This document shows positions 27,201 through 37,400 of a stretch of DNA of 64,000 bases, one piece after another. Each line of letters opens with the position of its first letter. The stretch's first letter is position 1. Position numbers and translations under genes: made by a program. The notes beneath the pieces are model-generated. The model worked only from the letters and a program-made list of their open reading frames with translations, ran no database searches and was not told the DNA's origin. This stretch comes from Oxyruncus cristatus (taxonomy: Eukaryota > Chordata > Aves > Passeriformes > Cotingidae): contig VXAY01002371.1 of the NCBI GenBank assembly GCA_013399855.1, forward strand, positions 2,567,432 to 2,631,431, read 5' to 3'.

Positions 27201-30200
27201 CATGAAGACAATAGTGGTAATTGCCTGAGACTGAAGCATTTTTAGCTTGTTTCTGCTGTAGCTTTTAGATGGCTTCCTTTTTCAGCTTGGTAAATTAAGA
27301 ACTTGTGATGATTAGGTCAGTTCAAGGGATAAAGTTATCCTGGCATAATTAGCATCTTAAGATGTGCCTTCCAGCCCAACTGACGTGTTCTTTTTTTTTT
27401 TAAATCCTGAGCTGATATGTCTGTTCTCACAAGCTCCCAGACAGTGCAATAGTAGCAGTATTCACTGAGGAACACAAAAAGAATTAGCTCGCACAGTCTA
27501 GAACCAGCATCTTGTACTATACATGGGGAAAAGGATCTGGGCAAAATTGGAGAAGTATACTAGTCCTTTCAGCACAAATGTTACAACTACAACCCATGAA
27601 AGATTCCTATCATACAGTTATGAATGTGTAAGTGGACTAAATCCTCTGATACTTCATGGGATTTTCTGAAGTCAGGACAGGAAGTAAGTAGGTAAGGAGG
27701 CAAAGGGACTTTTAACAGTTCCCTTGCATCTGGAGATGTGCTCCTAGCCTTTAGCACCATTAGTTTCCCAAGGAATATTGGATTCCCCAAGCTTCCGATA
27801 AACTTGCAATCAAACTTCATAAAGTGTGTGTCAACAGTGAATCAGAATGAGATAAGGTACCTGCGGAAGCTTTGCTCTCAGCCTTCCAAATTTTGAACTC
27901 CACTGTGGCACTGTTATTGGGTTTTACTTTTAACAGGTAATCTGGATGGACTCTGGAGGTTATTTCTATTCTGTATTCCTTTTGTGCAGGTAGAAGCAAA
28001 AGGATTTTTATAAGGTATCATATTGTACAGGTGACAGGCCTGAAAGCCTGGGGAAAATGTAGGGACATGGGTTTGAAAGATTGTTCTTAGTATCTGTTTA
28101 GATAATTAGTTATTAGCTTAGAGAAACTTACGCATGTCAGAATATAATGAGAAATATAGTGGTTTTTCAAAGGTTCACCATAGAAAATCCGGTTTTGTAT
28201 ACACAGAACCATGAAGCAAAGAGCTGGCTGAAAATGGGTGGGGAGTTCAGTCTGAATGCTGTGTCTTCTAAAAGACTTGAGATCTAAGAAGGTCATTTCA
28301 GATTTGCAGAGAAGAATGTGAGCTCTTCTCAGAGAAAGATTAGGTAAGCTGTGGGACGAGAAACAAATTTCTGGTGATGAAAGAAAGTATCATCTGATCC
28401 TTTGCTGAAGTTTGAACATTATAACTGTGGTGGTAAAAATAGGACATATTTCAGATAGCTTGTTAAAAATGAAGCTATTTGTAAAAACAAGTAGCTTGAC
28501 CAAACTAGAAACTACTCTGCTTCCTGACAAACTTTGGATTGCTGTGTGATTTTCTGGGATTTAAGTTAAATGAAATTCTTTAAACAATTTAGGTGAAACA
28601 CTAGAAGGAAGTTGCTCTGAAAGAAAACCAGAAACATTAAAGCTTCTGTTAAAGATTGCGTACTCATGGACCTTCCTGAGGTATGACTGCAGAATGCATG
28701 GGTCTGGTATTGAAAGGGAGATGGCAAAAACATCACATCCATGCTAAGGAATGAGAAGGAATTTGGACAAACACTTCCAGAACAGCTGCATACCATGAGC
28801 CAGATGGACATGAAGCAGTAGTTCATACACATACCAAACAGCATAAACACCTGGAGAACAAAATGTCTATTCCCAAACTGCTTTGGAGTCTTGGAGAGAA
28901 GCTGATTGAATTTTGGGGTGAGGAAGCAGGGGTATGAAAACAGAGCTCAACTACAAGCAGTAGGAGTTTTCCCAGATAACATCCCAGGAAAAGGGAAAAG
29001 ACCCTTGCAAGTATCGCCAGAGTCAGCAGCTCTTCTGCATGCCTTTTTCTCACCACTAAATTCACTGGGAAGTTTTAAAAAATCAAGCATGTCTGTGTTG
29101 ATGACATGCCAGGACATACTAATGCAAGACATGGAAGAGTGGTTGGGAGTCATAGGCATAATCCAAATGTTCCAATGACTTTGGAATCTGATTTTGAAAC
29201 TTGTTAACCCACACAGAGTTGTAACGCAAAACTATCACCTGCGACAAGACAGAATTGTTTAAGTGTTATACATAGTATCATGTTTGTTAATATAATTTAC
29301 ATGCTGCAAGAGTTTACTTCAGTTAATGACTGTGCTCTGAGGATCCACACTTGTGATCTGAAAGCAGGGCACAAAAAGGGTGAGAGAGGAAACAAAGGCT
29401 CCCCTGTTACACCTGCGCAATGCCCCCCACAGCCTGCAAAATGAAAAGACAAGCAATCTTCTGCCGAATTTTTTTTCTGCAGAAGGCAAGTCATGAGTTT
29501 TCAACTGCAAAATATTTGTCTGTGTTTTATTCTGCTTGCCATCACATTTCTGAGTCTGCAGAGCTGACTCAGGATAAAGGTGTGATAGAATGTGGACTGT
29601 GCTTTTGAAACATAACTTACCTAAAAGAACAAAGATGGTTTTCTTCATATTTCTTCTGAGAAGCATTCAGAGACAGGTGCAAAGAAAGTGAGGCTGGAGC
29701 AAGTTTCATCATTTTCATTTCAGCTTTCCATTTATTTTCTCAAACCAGGTGATATTGAGGAATATGGATGTTTATGTGAGAGTGGGACTCAACAATGCAA
29801 CAGGGTGCCAAGAGCAGATATTGGAGGTTATACTAATCATGTCTTTAAAGGATTGGAGAAGTGTAGGTTAGTTTATCACTTTTTAGTTGTATTTTTTACT
29901 CTTCATATACATTTTCTTGACCTTTTGTCTCTTATCTCTTTTGTGGAAGTTGAAAAAGCTCTTCTGTTAGCTGCTGAGTAGTAGTGCTCCATCAATCTGC
30001 TCTATAAGCTCTAAAAACTCATGGATCAATGTGATACGGCTATGGGATCAAAGGCAGAGTTTCTGAACTCCTCTACAGGAACATGAGCTGTAATGCACAA
30101 GGGACATTCTGCTTACCCAATGATTAGTAAGAGAGAGCTCATGAGTCAGTAGAAGTTTCCTTTTCCAATATAATATGCAAGTCCTAAAACAACTCTTTTA

Positions 30201-31640
30201 ATATTTTTTCTTTTTTTTCCCCCAAATAAAAGGATATTTCTATTTCTGATGTATCTCCTTTCTTAAAATACAATTGCGTGATAGATCTGGTAAATATTAA
30301 GCAGGTCCTTCGTGGAACTAAGCAGACTTCTGTCACGTAACGATTTGGCTTTAGGAGATTTTTAGCACATCAATTTCAGAACAGTTTTACATGCTAAAAT
30401 TACTAATCAAGTCTAACTAAAAAATCTAACAGCTCCGAAATGTCTTACCCAGATGTTGTAACTATTTTAGGTAATACTAGATTTATATATACATCACACA
30501 AGTTTGTATACAAATGGTGAGATAAACTTTCAGACAACTTCTGCTCTTTGCTCAGTCTTTAAGATTATAACCTTTTTGTTGTTGTTGTTGAGTAGAACAG
30601 TAAAGAATATAAAGCAAAAGTAAAGGTAACCAAAACATATTTGATAATACATAGAACAAGATAAAAGGTTTAGTAGATGTTGAGCTGCTAAGCATTAGGA
30701 TTCCTCCAACAACCACTGCAAAATATTTGACTTCTAAGGAGTTGCCTGTGTCTAATTATTATTCTGGAGAAGCTCGCAAGCACTATTTTTTCCCAAGAGA
30801 CACTTTCCTGAAAGGGCAGAATTTCTGTCAGTAGAAGACAGGAAGAGTTACCTTCCAGAAAGAGTTCATCTGCCTAGATCTTAAGAGGACTCCCTTAGGA
30901 CTCCTAGGGAAAAGGGTCTTTTCTCCATCTGAATGCTTATATAGTATTATTTTTCTTTCCATGCCTTGCTCTTATCAAAACATTTTTGGATGTGGAAATA
31001 ATAGTGTATTTAAGCTTCGGGGGAAAAAAAAATGGAAGATACAATTTGGATTGCCAACCCAAACCTTTCTCAGTCATCCCAAACAAACCTCCCTCACAGA
31101 AAATCCTCTTGGGAAATGTGAGAAATGACTAAGGAGAAAGGGAGAGATGGCATCTCCAGTTTATTTTGATTCAAGAAGAGAAGATGGTGGGTTGCAACAA
31201 GGTGTTGAAGGGAAATGCAGACAATTGTTAGTGTGACTGAAGAGTGCTTGGGACATTTGGGGTCACTTCAAAGCTCCACTGGGGATTTCCTGGGCATACA
31301 AGGGGAATCCGCTTGATCTCCCTATGACTCAGTCTCTTTTCTATAGAATAGGGAAAATAAATGGTATTGTAAGACTAGATGCACTACAGATTTCTCAGAT
31401 CATTAAGGGGGCTATATAGTTTTTTTCATCAATACTGTCTTCCCTAGAGAGGTTTTGAGGGCATTTCAGCCAGCCTTACAGCATGTTGAGCAATCCAGTG
31501 TACTAGCTGTGAAAAGGGGAGCAGTTACAGCAAGCCAGATTTACCAGGTATGGTATGGAACCGTGCAGTACGATATGTCACTGCACAGTATGGAACAGTA
31601 TGGTAAGAAGGCACTGATTTGTCAGTGATTCTCAAATTTT
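24300..31640. other. MYCT1-VIP intergenic DNA, no gene recognised
   Basis: About 7.3 kb of AT-rich sequence. Open frames up to 115 codons on either strand show no family resemblance, no splice context and ordinary non-coding composition. A (TTG)n tract occurs at about 30573-30590. Nothing else stands out. Confidence 0.5.
31545..31605. repeat. Imperfect 'cagtatgg' repeat cluster
   Basis: The words gtatggtatggaaccgtgcag, cagtacgatatg and cagtatggaacagtatgg follow each other in about 60 bp, an irregular tandem array of a roughly 10-bp unit just upstream of the CpG-rich domain. Confidence 0.6.
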
Positions 31641-31739
31641 TAGGCAGTCTATGTGTGTCTCCTCACAATATGCGGCCACCCATACTGCACATACGTAGCA
31701 ACTGACAGCAGACTTGTTTTTCACGTATTCCTTAGATCG

Positions 31740-32130
31740 AATCGGATAATCCCCTTCTCCCTCCCAGGGACCGCAGATCGCAGCACTCCTGCGAGACCCC
31801 GCTCTTCATGCTGCGCTAACTCAGGCGTTCTAGCGCTAGAAGGAAACTTCTTTCTACTCAGCTTCCTGCTGCCAGCAGCGTTTGGGCTTTTCCCGCAGCG
31901 GCGCCCTCGGCGGGAGCGGGACTAACGAGGAAGAGAGGGGCTGAGGAGCGAGGCTGAGGTGCGAGGCTGAGGAGCTGGCAGCTGCGGCGCTCCGGTCCTC
32001 CCGAGCCCGGCCCTGGCCGCGGGGTGCCCACGCCCTCCGTCCGGAGAGCCACCTCCCCCCCTCGCTCGCTGCTCCAGGCCAGGAGCCTGGGAACCCGAAG
32101 ACTTCTCGGCGCCTCGGAGACCCGCCTTGA
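31740..32130. promoter_or_regulatory. CpG island upstream of VIP, possible promoter or enhancer
   Basis: Composition changes sharply from AT-rich to GC-rich with many CpG dinucleotides (aatcgg, gcgagacc, gcgctagaag, gcggcgccctcggcgggagcggg, ggccgcgggg). This lies 1.6-2 kb upstream of the VIP start and is separated from the promoter CpG island by AT-rich DNA at about 32340-32690. It has no TATA box that I can assign. Open frames here (31653-31925, 32024-32347 on +, 31858-32268 on -) look like products of GC-rich composition. It could be a distal regulatory element, an alternative first exon, or the start of a non-coding transcript. Confidence 0.55.
31939..31977. repeat. 13-bp tandem repeat x 3 within CpG island
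   Basis: Units ggctgaggagcga (31939-31951), ggctgaggtgcga (31952-31964) and ggctgaggagct (31965-31976) follow directly on each other. Confidence 0.85.
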
Positions 32131-33341
32131 CGCCACCCAGGAGATGGGTTTCTCCTCTTTCAAGCAGCTGGGTGAAGTCCTCTGCACTTCCCCAAGTCGT
32201 GCATGCAGCACAACGCCTATGCGCCCTACCTGGGATATTTCTGAGGGGTTAAAGGAATACGGTGCCATTGATGCTCATCTCGCCATTCCAGAGCAGAATA
32301 GCATCTTCGACCTCCAGTTACGTAGTAACAAGGGGAAAATTTCCTGAAATTAGACTACTGCAGGAACTCTGGTTTTAGTCACAGCTGTCATCCGAGAAAC
32401 AAATTTCCAGGCATTTTTAATCTAATTCACTTATTCTTTATGTAACTGAATTAGAAAATACGATTAAGCATCACAGAATCTTCGGCATTGAGCCTGCCTA
32501 ACCTTTAGTGAAACATGGAACAGAGAAACTTAATAGAAGTAAGAAAAAATGGTGAAATCGTCTGTATAGATTTGGTACAATCGTTACTGACTGAGTAGGA
32601 GGATTAGAGCACAAAAGCTCAAGAAAAAAATTAAGAAAAAAGAAAAGAAGATAATGACCTTTTAAGCTAAAATTCTTCCGCGATTGTTTGGCAAATATTC
32701 CAGGGCAGGCACTGTGCGACACTGAAGAGGTGCTGCCGGCCTGCCCGCACGTCCCACGCCCACTTCCCCCATATTTCTCTCGTGCAGCCCACAGATCTCT
32801 CTGAGGTAGGGAAAATTCGAAGGAGAAAATCAAAGACTTGAAATAATCCGATTCTCCCTTACTGTGGCAGTGACTCCAGCTCCGAGGTCTGGGTTTAAGA
32901 ACCCTGGAAGGCAGAGCTGATTCCCCTCGCGCTCAGGAGGGCTTTAACATACTCTCCAGCCGCGCTCCCTGTGCGCCCAAGCAGCGTGTGCCAGCGCTGG
33001 GATCCGCGGAACGGTCACAAGCACCTGTGGTGCTTGGCTGCACCAAGCGGCGCTTGAATGTGCGGTTTAATCCGTTTTACACGAACACACACATATTTTA
33101 AACGAAAAATCAGAGGCTGGCAAACACCCCGACACCGACTAAAATCAAGCTAAAACCCGAAGGAGAATTTTGTTTTTAAGACCAGCTCCTTGCGCACCTC
33201 GAGAGGGAACCCCCGTCAAGGACGGGAATGCGCCAGGGACGGAGAGAGACCAGCCCAGCCTGAAAACACCAGCAAAGAGCTAGGGAAAGGAGCAACCCCT
33301 AGAGAAGGGGACTGCGCAGGGAAGTACGGGGGCTAAAGGCC

Positions 33342-33512
33342 NNNNNNNNNNNNNNNNNNNNNNNNNNNNNNNNNNNNNNNNNNNNNNNNNNNNNNNNNNN
33401 NNNNNNNNNNNNNNNNNNNNNNNNNNNNNNNNNNNNNNNNNNNNNNNNNNNNNNNNNNNNNNNNNNNNNNNNNNNNNNNNNNNNNNNNNNNNNNNNNNNN
33501 NNNNNNNNNNNN
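33342..33512. other. Assembly gap (171 N)
   Basis: A run of 171 undetermined bases about 200-370 bp upstream of the predicted VIP transcription start. The flank on the right is a strongly G-rich purine tract (gagggggggagggaaggtgg and on), a composition that often breaks sequencing. Part of the VIP upstream promoter is therefore missing. Confidence 1.
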
Positions 33513-33571
33513 GAGGGGGGGAGGGAAGGTGGGGGAAGGGGGAAGAGGTAGGGTGCGCGACTGCTCATGAG

Positions 33572-33583
33572 TTAAATATAAAT
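33572..33583 (+). promoter_or_regulatory. VIP: AT-rich element TTAAATATAAAT in VIP promoter
   Basis: An isolated AT-rich block in otherwise GC-rich promoter DNA, about 130 bp upstream of the predicted start. It is preceded by ctcatgag. It may bind a homeodomain or MADS-type factor, but this is inference from composition only. Confidence 0.3.
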
Positions 33584-33625
33584 CTCTGACTGTCCTGAAC
33601 AAAGCGACCGTCCCCTTGGGAAGGG

Positions 33626-33654
33626 TGACGTCTCTCCAGTAACGTGATTGCTTC
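33626..33654 (+). promoter_or_regulatory. VIP: cAMP response element of VIP promoter
   Basis: TGACGTCT at 33626-33633 followed at a short distance by gtgattgctt (33644-33653). The mammalian VIP gene has a TGACGTC CRE with a nearby TGATTGCT word at about the same distance from its start, and this CRE mediates induction by cAMP and depolarisation through CREB-type factors. Here it lies about 54 bp upstream of the TATA box and about 84 bp upstream of the predicted transcription start. Confidence 0.85.
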
Positions 33655-33679
33655 TTCGGAAGCAGAAACGTGTAAACGC

Positions 33680-33686
33680 TATAAAA
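33680..33686 (+). promoter_or_regulatory. VIP: VIP TATA box
   Basis: TATAAAA in a GC-rich setting, 45-50 bp downstream of the CRE. With a usual 25-30 bp spacing, transcription would begin near 33710, in the gggcagctcagagtg stretch. Confidence 0.85.
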
Positions 33687-33709
33687 CGCGGCGGCGCGGC
33701 GGGCAGCTC

Positions 33710-33864
33710 AGAGTGTGCGGCGAGACAGAGCTCTCCTCTTCATCCTCCTCCTCCTCACCCTCTGCCGCCGCTCCGGCAGCCGCGCAGCGGGGCAGGGCGC
33801 ACTCCCCCAGCATCGCTCCGCTCCGCGCCCGCTCAGCCAGACCCACCGACGGACTCGCGGCTCC
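33710..33864 (+). other. VIP: VIP exon 1, non-coding (5' UTR)
   Basis: The left end is inferred from the TATA box. The right end is a strong donor, ctcc|gtgagt at 33865. With 9 nt from exon 2 the 5' UTR is about 164 nt. A separate untranslated first exon is the known VIP gene structure. The exon is pyrimidine- and GC-rich, with a tcctcctcctcctc tract. Confidence 0.8.
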
Positions 33865-34326
33865 GTGAGTAACTTTCCCTCCGCCGCAGCGGCAACTTCC
33901 CAGTGGATGAGGAGGGTATCCCCGTCCCGCACCCACGCTTCTCTTCTCCCCTCCCGGACCCGCAGGGAAGACGTCCCAGCCGTCGGGGAGAGGGGAGCGG
34001 TTCTGACGGCACCGGGCAGCCGTGGAGGGTCCTTTCCTTTTTGCCGCCTAAGTCGCTAAGCCCCGGGGGCCGCTGCCCCTCACAGCTGGCCGAGGGTCGC
34101 CTTCGGGGGTGCCAGCTCTCCCTGACGGCAGCAGGGTGGCGGTGGCGGGGAAGCTGCCGGCGGCGTCTCTCGGGACCGGGACCGCGGCTGGGACGGGGCC
34201 AGGTGCCCCGGCTGCCGGGGTAGTTGCGCGGCGGCCCGAGGCGCAGCCCCGCTACCCGGGCGCGGGTGCCGCGTCGGTGCGGGCGGTCCGGGTCGGTGGG
34301 TGACGGCTGCACTCTTCCCTCCACAG

Positions 34327-34448
34327 GTGGCGGCCATGGAGCACCGCGGCGCCTCCCCGCTCCTCCTCGCCCTCGCCCTCCTCAGCGCGCTCTGCTGGCG
34401 GGCGCGGGCGCTGCCCCCGCGGGGCGCCGCCTTTCCTCCCATGCCGCG
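34327..34448 (+). CDS. VIP: VIP exon 2: start codon and signal peptide
   Basis: The acceptor is cttccctccacag ending at 34326 and the donor is cgcg|gtaagg (exon ends at 34448, after two bases of an Arg codon). The ATG is at 34336. The encoded segment starts [20 protein letters not shown] and continues into a GC-rich, Pro/Arg-rich stretch just before the intron. It supplies the ER-targeting signal. Confidence 0.95.
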
Positions 34449-37400
34449 GTAAGGGCCGCGCTCCGCGCCGCGCTCCGCCGGCCCGCACGGGCCTGCCCGG
34501 CCCCGCCGGGAGCCGAGGGGGGCTGTGAAAGAGCCAGTTCTCCGCTGCGCCCTTCCAACAAGCGCGCAGTGCCCTTCCAACAAGCGCGCAGTGCCCTTCC
34601 AACAAACGTGCAATGCCGCGCCTCCCGTCGGGCCGTTTGCCTGGGGACGAGAGGGTGCGCGGGGTCTTCGAGGCGAGGCTCTGGTCAGGCGTGTCCCGGC
34701 CGGTGCCCGCCGATCCCACCTACAAAAGCTTCCCCGGCACACGTACTCACCTCCCGAGGCGGCTGCAGTGGAGCTGCCCCGTGGGCTGGGAAGCGGCGAC
34801 CGCAATAAGTGCGGGAGATGGAGGGGCTGTGGGTTACAGTGTGTGCCCTGTGAGCGCGTCGGTCGGAACAGACCGGTGTGTAGGTTTTGTACCGCTGTGT
34901 GCTTTGGCTGGTTGAAGTTCCTGTTAGTTGTTAACTAAATTAAATCAGATAGCAGAACGGTTCGGTTTACATTTAGGTAAGAGGAATATAATGTGTACAA
35001 AGACCAAAGGAAAACAGTATGGCAAAACAGCACAGTGACTGACTTACAAAAGGCGTGACTTGAGCTGGTTTATCTTATGTAGCAACTTTGCATGTTTTTT
35101 TTACCAGACAGAAGTCTTACATGGCTCAGATATATAAGCAGTGCTAATAGTGACCACAAAATTACAAGAGTGATAACCTGTCCTGCTTTTAATATGTGAT
35201 TTCTGCACATCATCACACGCAGGAGTTTCCTACTGTGATGGGAGCCTATTGTCTGCCACAGAACATAAGAGCGGCCAGAAGGAATGTCTGATGCCAAACT
35301 ACTGCTATGCAGCCAGACTGCCCTTGATAAAATATGACACATCATAAGAAACAGCAGTTTATGAAAATGTGAAGTAACTGTAAATCAGTTTATACGGAGC
35401 AATTGCTATGGTACATTTTAAGAGATTAAATGTGAACATTTACGAGAGGATAAAAACACATAGGAATACATGACTGAACTTTGTATTTAATTTAAAGTTC
35501 TTGATGTATTTGTTTTCTTTGGAGAAGGCCTAAGAACTGTTTTATTATGCATTTCAGTGCATGTCTTAAATCTTAACTGGGAGGTTAATACGTCACAGGA
35601 ACTCTTTTCGCTTTGCATGGGTAGTGGCTGTTAATTCCATCCGTCATCTATACAAAATTTAGTCATTAGAAAAAGCTTCATGGTTGTCACCTGTGCTGTA
35701 ATCACCACACATTATGCACTGTTCACTGAAATAACCTGCGTGCAATGACAACATATATCTAGAAAATATGCATTTGAGAGAAGGATCTGTTAAGTCAATT
35801 AATCTACCATTCAGCATGGATTCTACCTGAAAGTAATTTTTATTTTATCTTAGCTTTTTTAAAATGCCTTACAGATTAAAGTAGGTAGATGTGCATTTTT
35901 GACACAAACTGGAATTCAAGCTGCATTGAAGTGTTGCATGTCCTCAGCTAGCCATACTTTATATGGTTTCTTTCTCCAACAGATTGGGAAACAGAATGCC
36001 ATTTGATGGAGCCAGTGAACCTGACCATGCCCGTGGGTCATTAAAATCAGAATCAGACATTTTACAGAACACATTACCTGAAAATGAGAAATTCTATTTT
36101 GATCTGTCCAGAATTATTGATAGGTGAGTTTCTTCATTGTTATAAATACAAATGATGGTGGACTACTTGATTCATGCCAAAATATCATTCACATTTTCAA
36201 ACTGAGAAACAGGAAAGGAAGATTCAATTACAGAAGAAAAAAACACACAGCCGCTGGTTGAATACTGGTAGCAGTAGGGATGTTGGCAGAAATGTTGATT
36301 GCATTGCCATTCTGGCATGATGAATGCATTCACTTTCCAGGAAGGGCTAAAAATTATGTTGTGAAAATCTGGAAGTTGTTTTATGAAATTAGTTTAATTT
36401 AATATGTACAATAGATAAATTAAGGAAAGCAGTATGTTTACAAAATGAACGTTGTCAAAACGATATGAACCCAGGCTGTACTGTAGAGTTTATTTATTGT
36501 CCATTTCAGAAATGCAAGGCATGCTGATGGAATTTTCACCAGTGTCTACAGCCATCTTTTGGCTAAACTTGCTGTGAAGAGATATCTACATTCGCTTATT
36601 AGAAAACGAGTTAGGTGAGGTGACACTTACATTAGGTAGATTTTTTTCCTAGCTGGCTTCATTGGCATTTTTTCACCCTTCTGTACCTAAGTTCTCCTTT
36701 TTGTGATTTAGAGATAATGAAAGAGAAGCTGCTATAATTATGGAGGAGCTGAAAATCCTATATAAGTATTTAGTGATATTACTAAATGAGTAGGTTACTA
36801 TTTATTCCTGATACAGTTGTGAGAGGTAGAGCAATACACACTGTACAAAGCATGGATAATGTATACTGGCAATATTATAATGATTAGCATGGTAATTTGC
36901 TAATTCTTTTTCTCTGGCAGTGTTTTAACTAGCTGGGTGGATGAACGGCAAAAGTAAATACAAAGTGAATGATTATTCAGTACTTCGTAACAACAGGGAA
37001 ATGCTCAATGAAATTAAGAAAAAATTGGTCTATAGTGAAAATGTAAAGGAGTTGTTTTTTCCAACTGTAGGACATATTGCCAGATGTTTGTTAGATCCAT
37101 ATGTAGCAGGATTCAAAAAAGAAAGAGCAAAATTCATAGACAAGGGGTCTGGGTGCAACTTCCATACCAGGACATTCATGTACCAATGGTTGTGGGGTGC
37201 AGGGAAGGATCCCTTTTCTTGTTTTCATATCCCTAAGCAGCAGCTACCGGGTACTTTCGGGAATGTAATAGTAGAATACTTTGGACTGATCCACTATGAC
37301 AGTTCCATTGAGAGCCTACTCCATATGCTCAAAAGCTGAGTAAAAAATTAGGTGCTCCATTCGTGTCAATGCTGCCTTTGTTCCACAACACATAATTCCA

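Larger units (their letters stand above)
32690..34920. promoter_or_regulatory. VIP: CpG-rich domain over VIP promoter and first exons
   Basis: G+C and CpG density are high from about 32690 and peak over 33660-34760, covering the VIP promoter, non-coding exon 1, intron 1, the signal-peptide exon and the start of intron 2. It is interrupted by 171 undetermined bases at 33342-33512. Long open frames on both strands here come from the lack of TA-rich stop codons and are not genes. Confidence 0.75.

Noticed and set aside
31858..32347. Frames of 136 codons (-) and 107 codons (+) in the upstream CpG island
   Set aside because: They overlap on opposite strands in GC-rich DNA and match no protein; a non-coding regulatory role is more likely.
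33299..33602. Minus-strand frames of 89 codons
   Set aside because: They run through the 171-base gap and exist only because undetermined codons were not read as stops.
34080..34805. 241-codon minus-strand frame and overlapping + frames up to 194 codons near the VIP first exons
   Set aside because: All lie in the CpG-rich island where stop codons are rare; products are Arg/Pro/Ala-rich and resemble nothing, and the VIP exon frame with correct splice sites explains the region.
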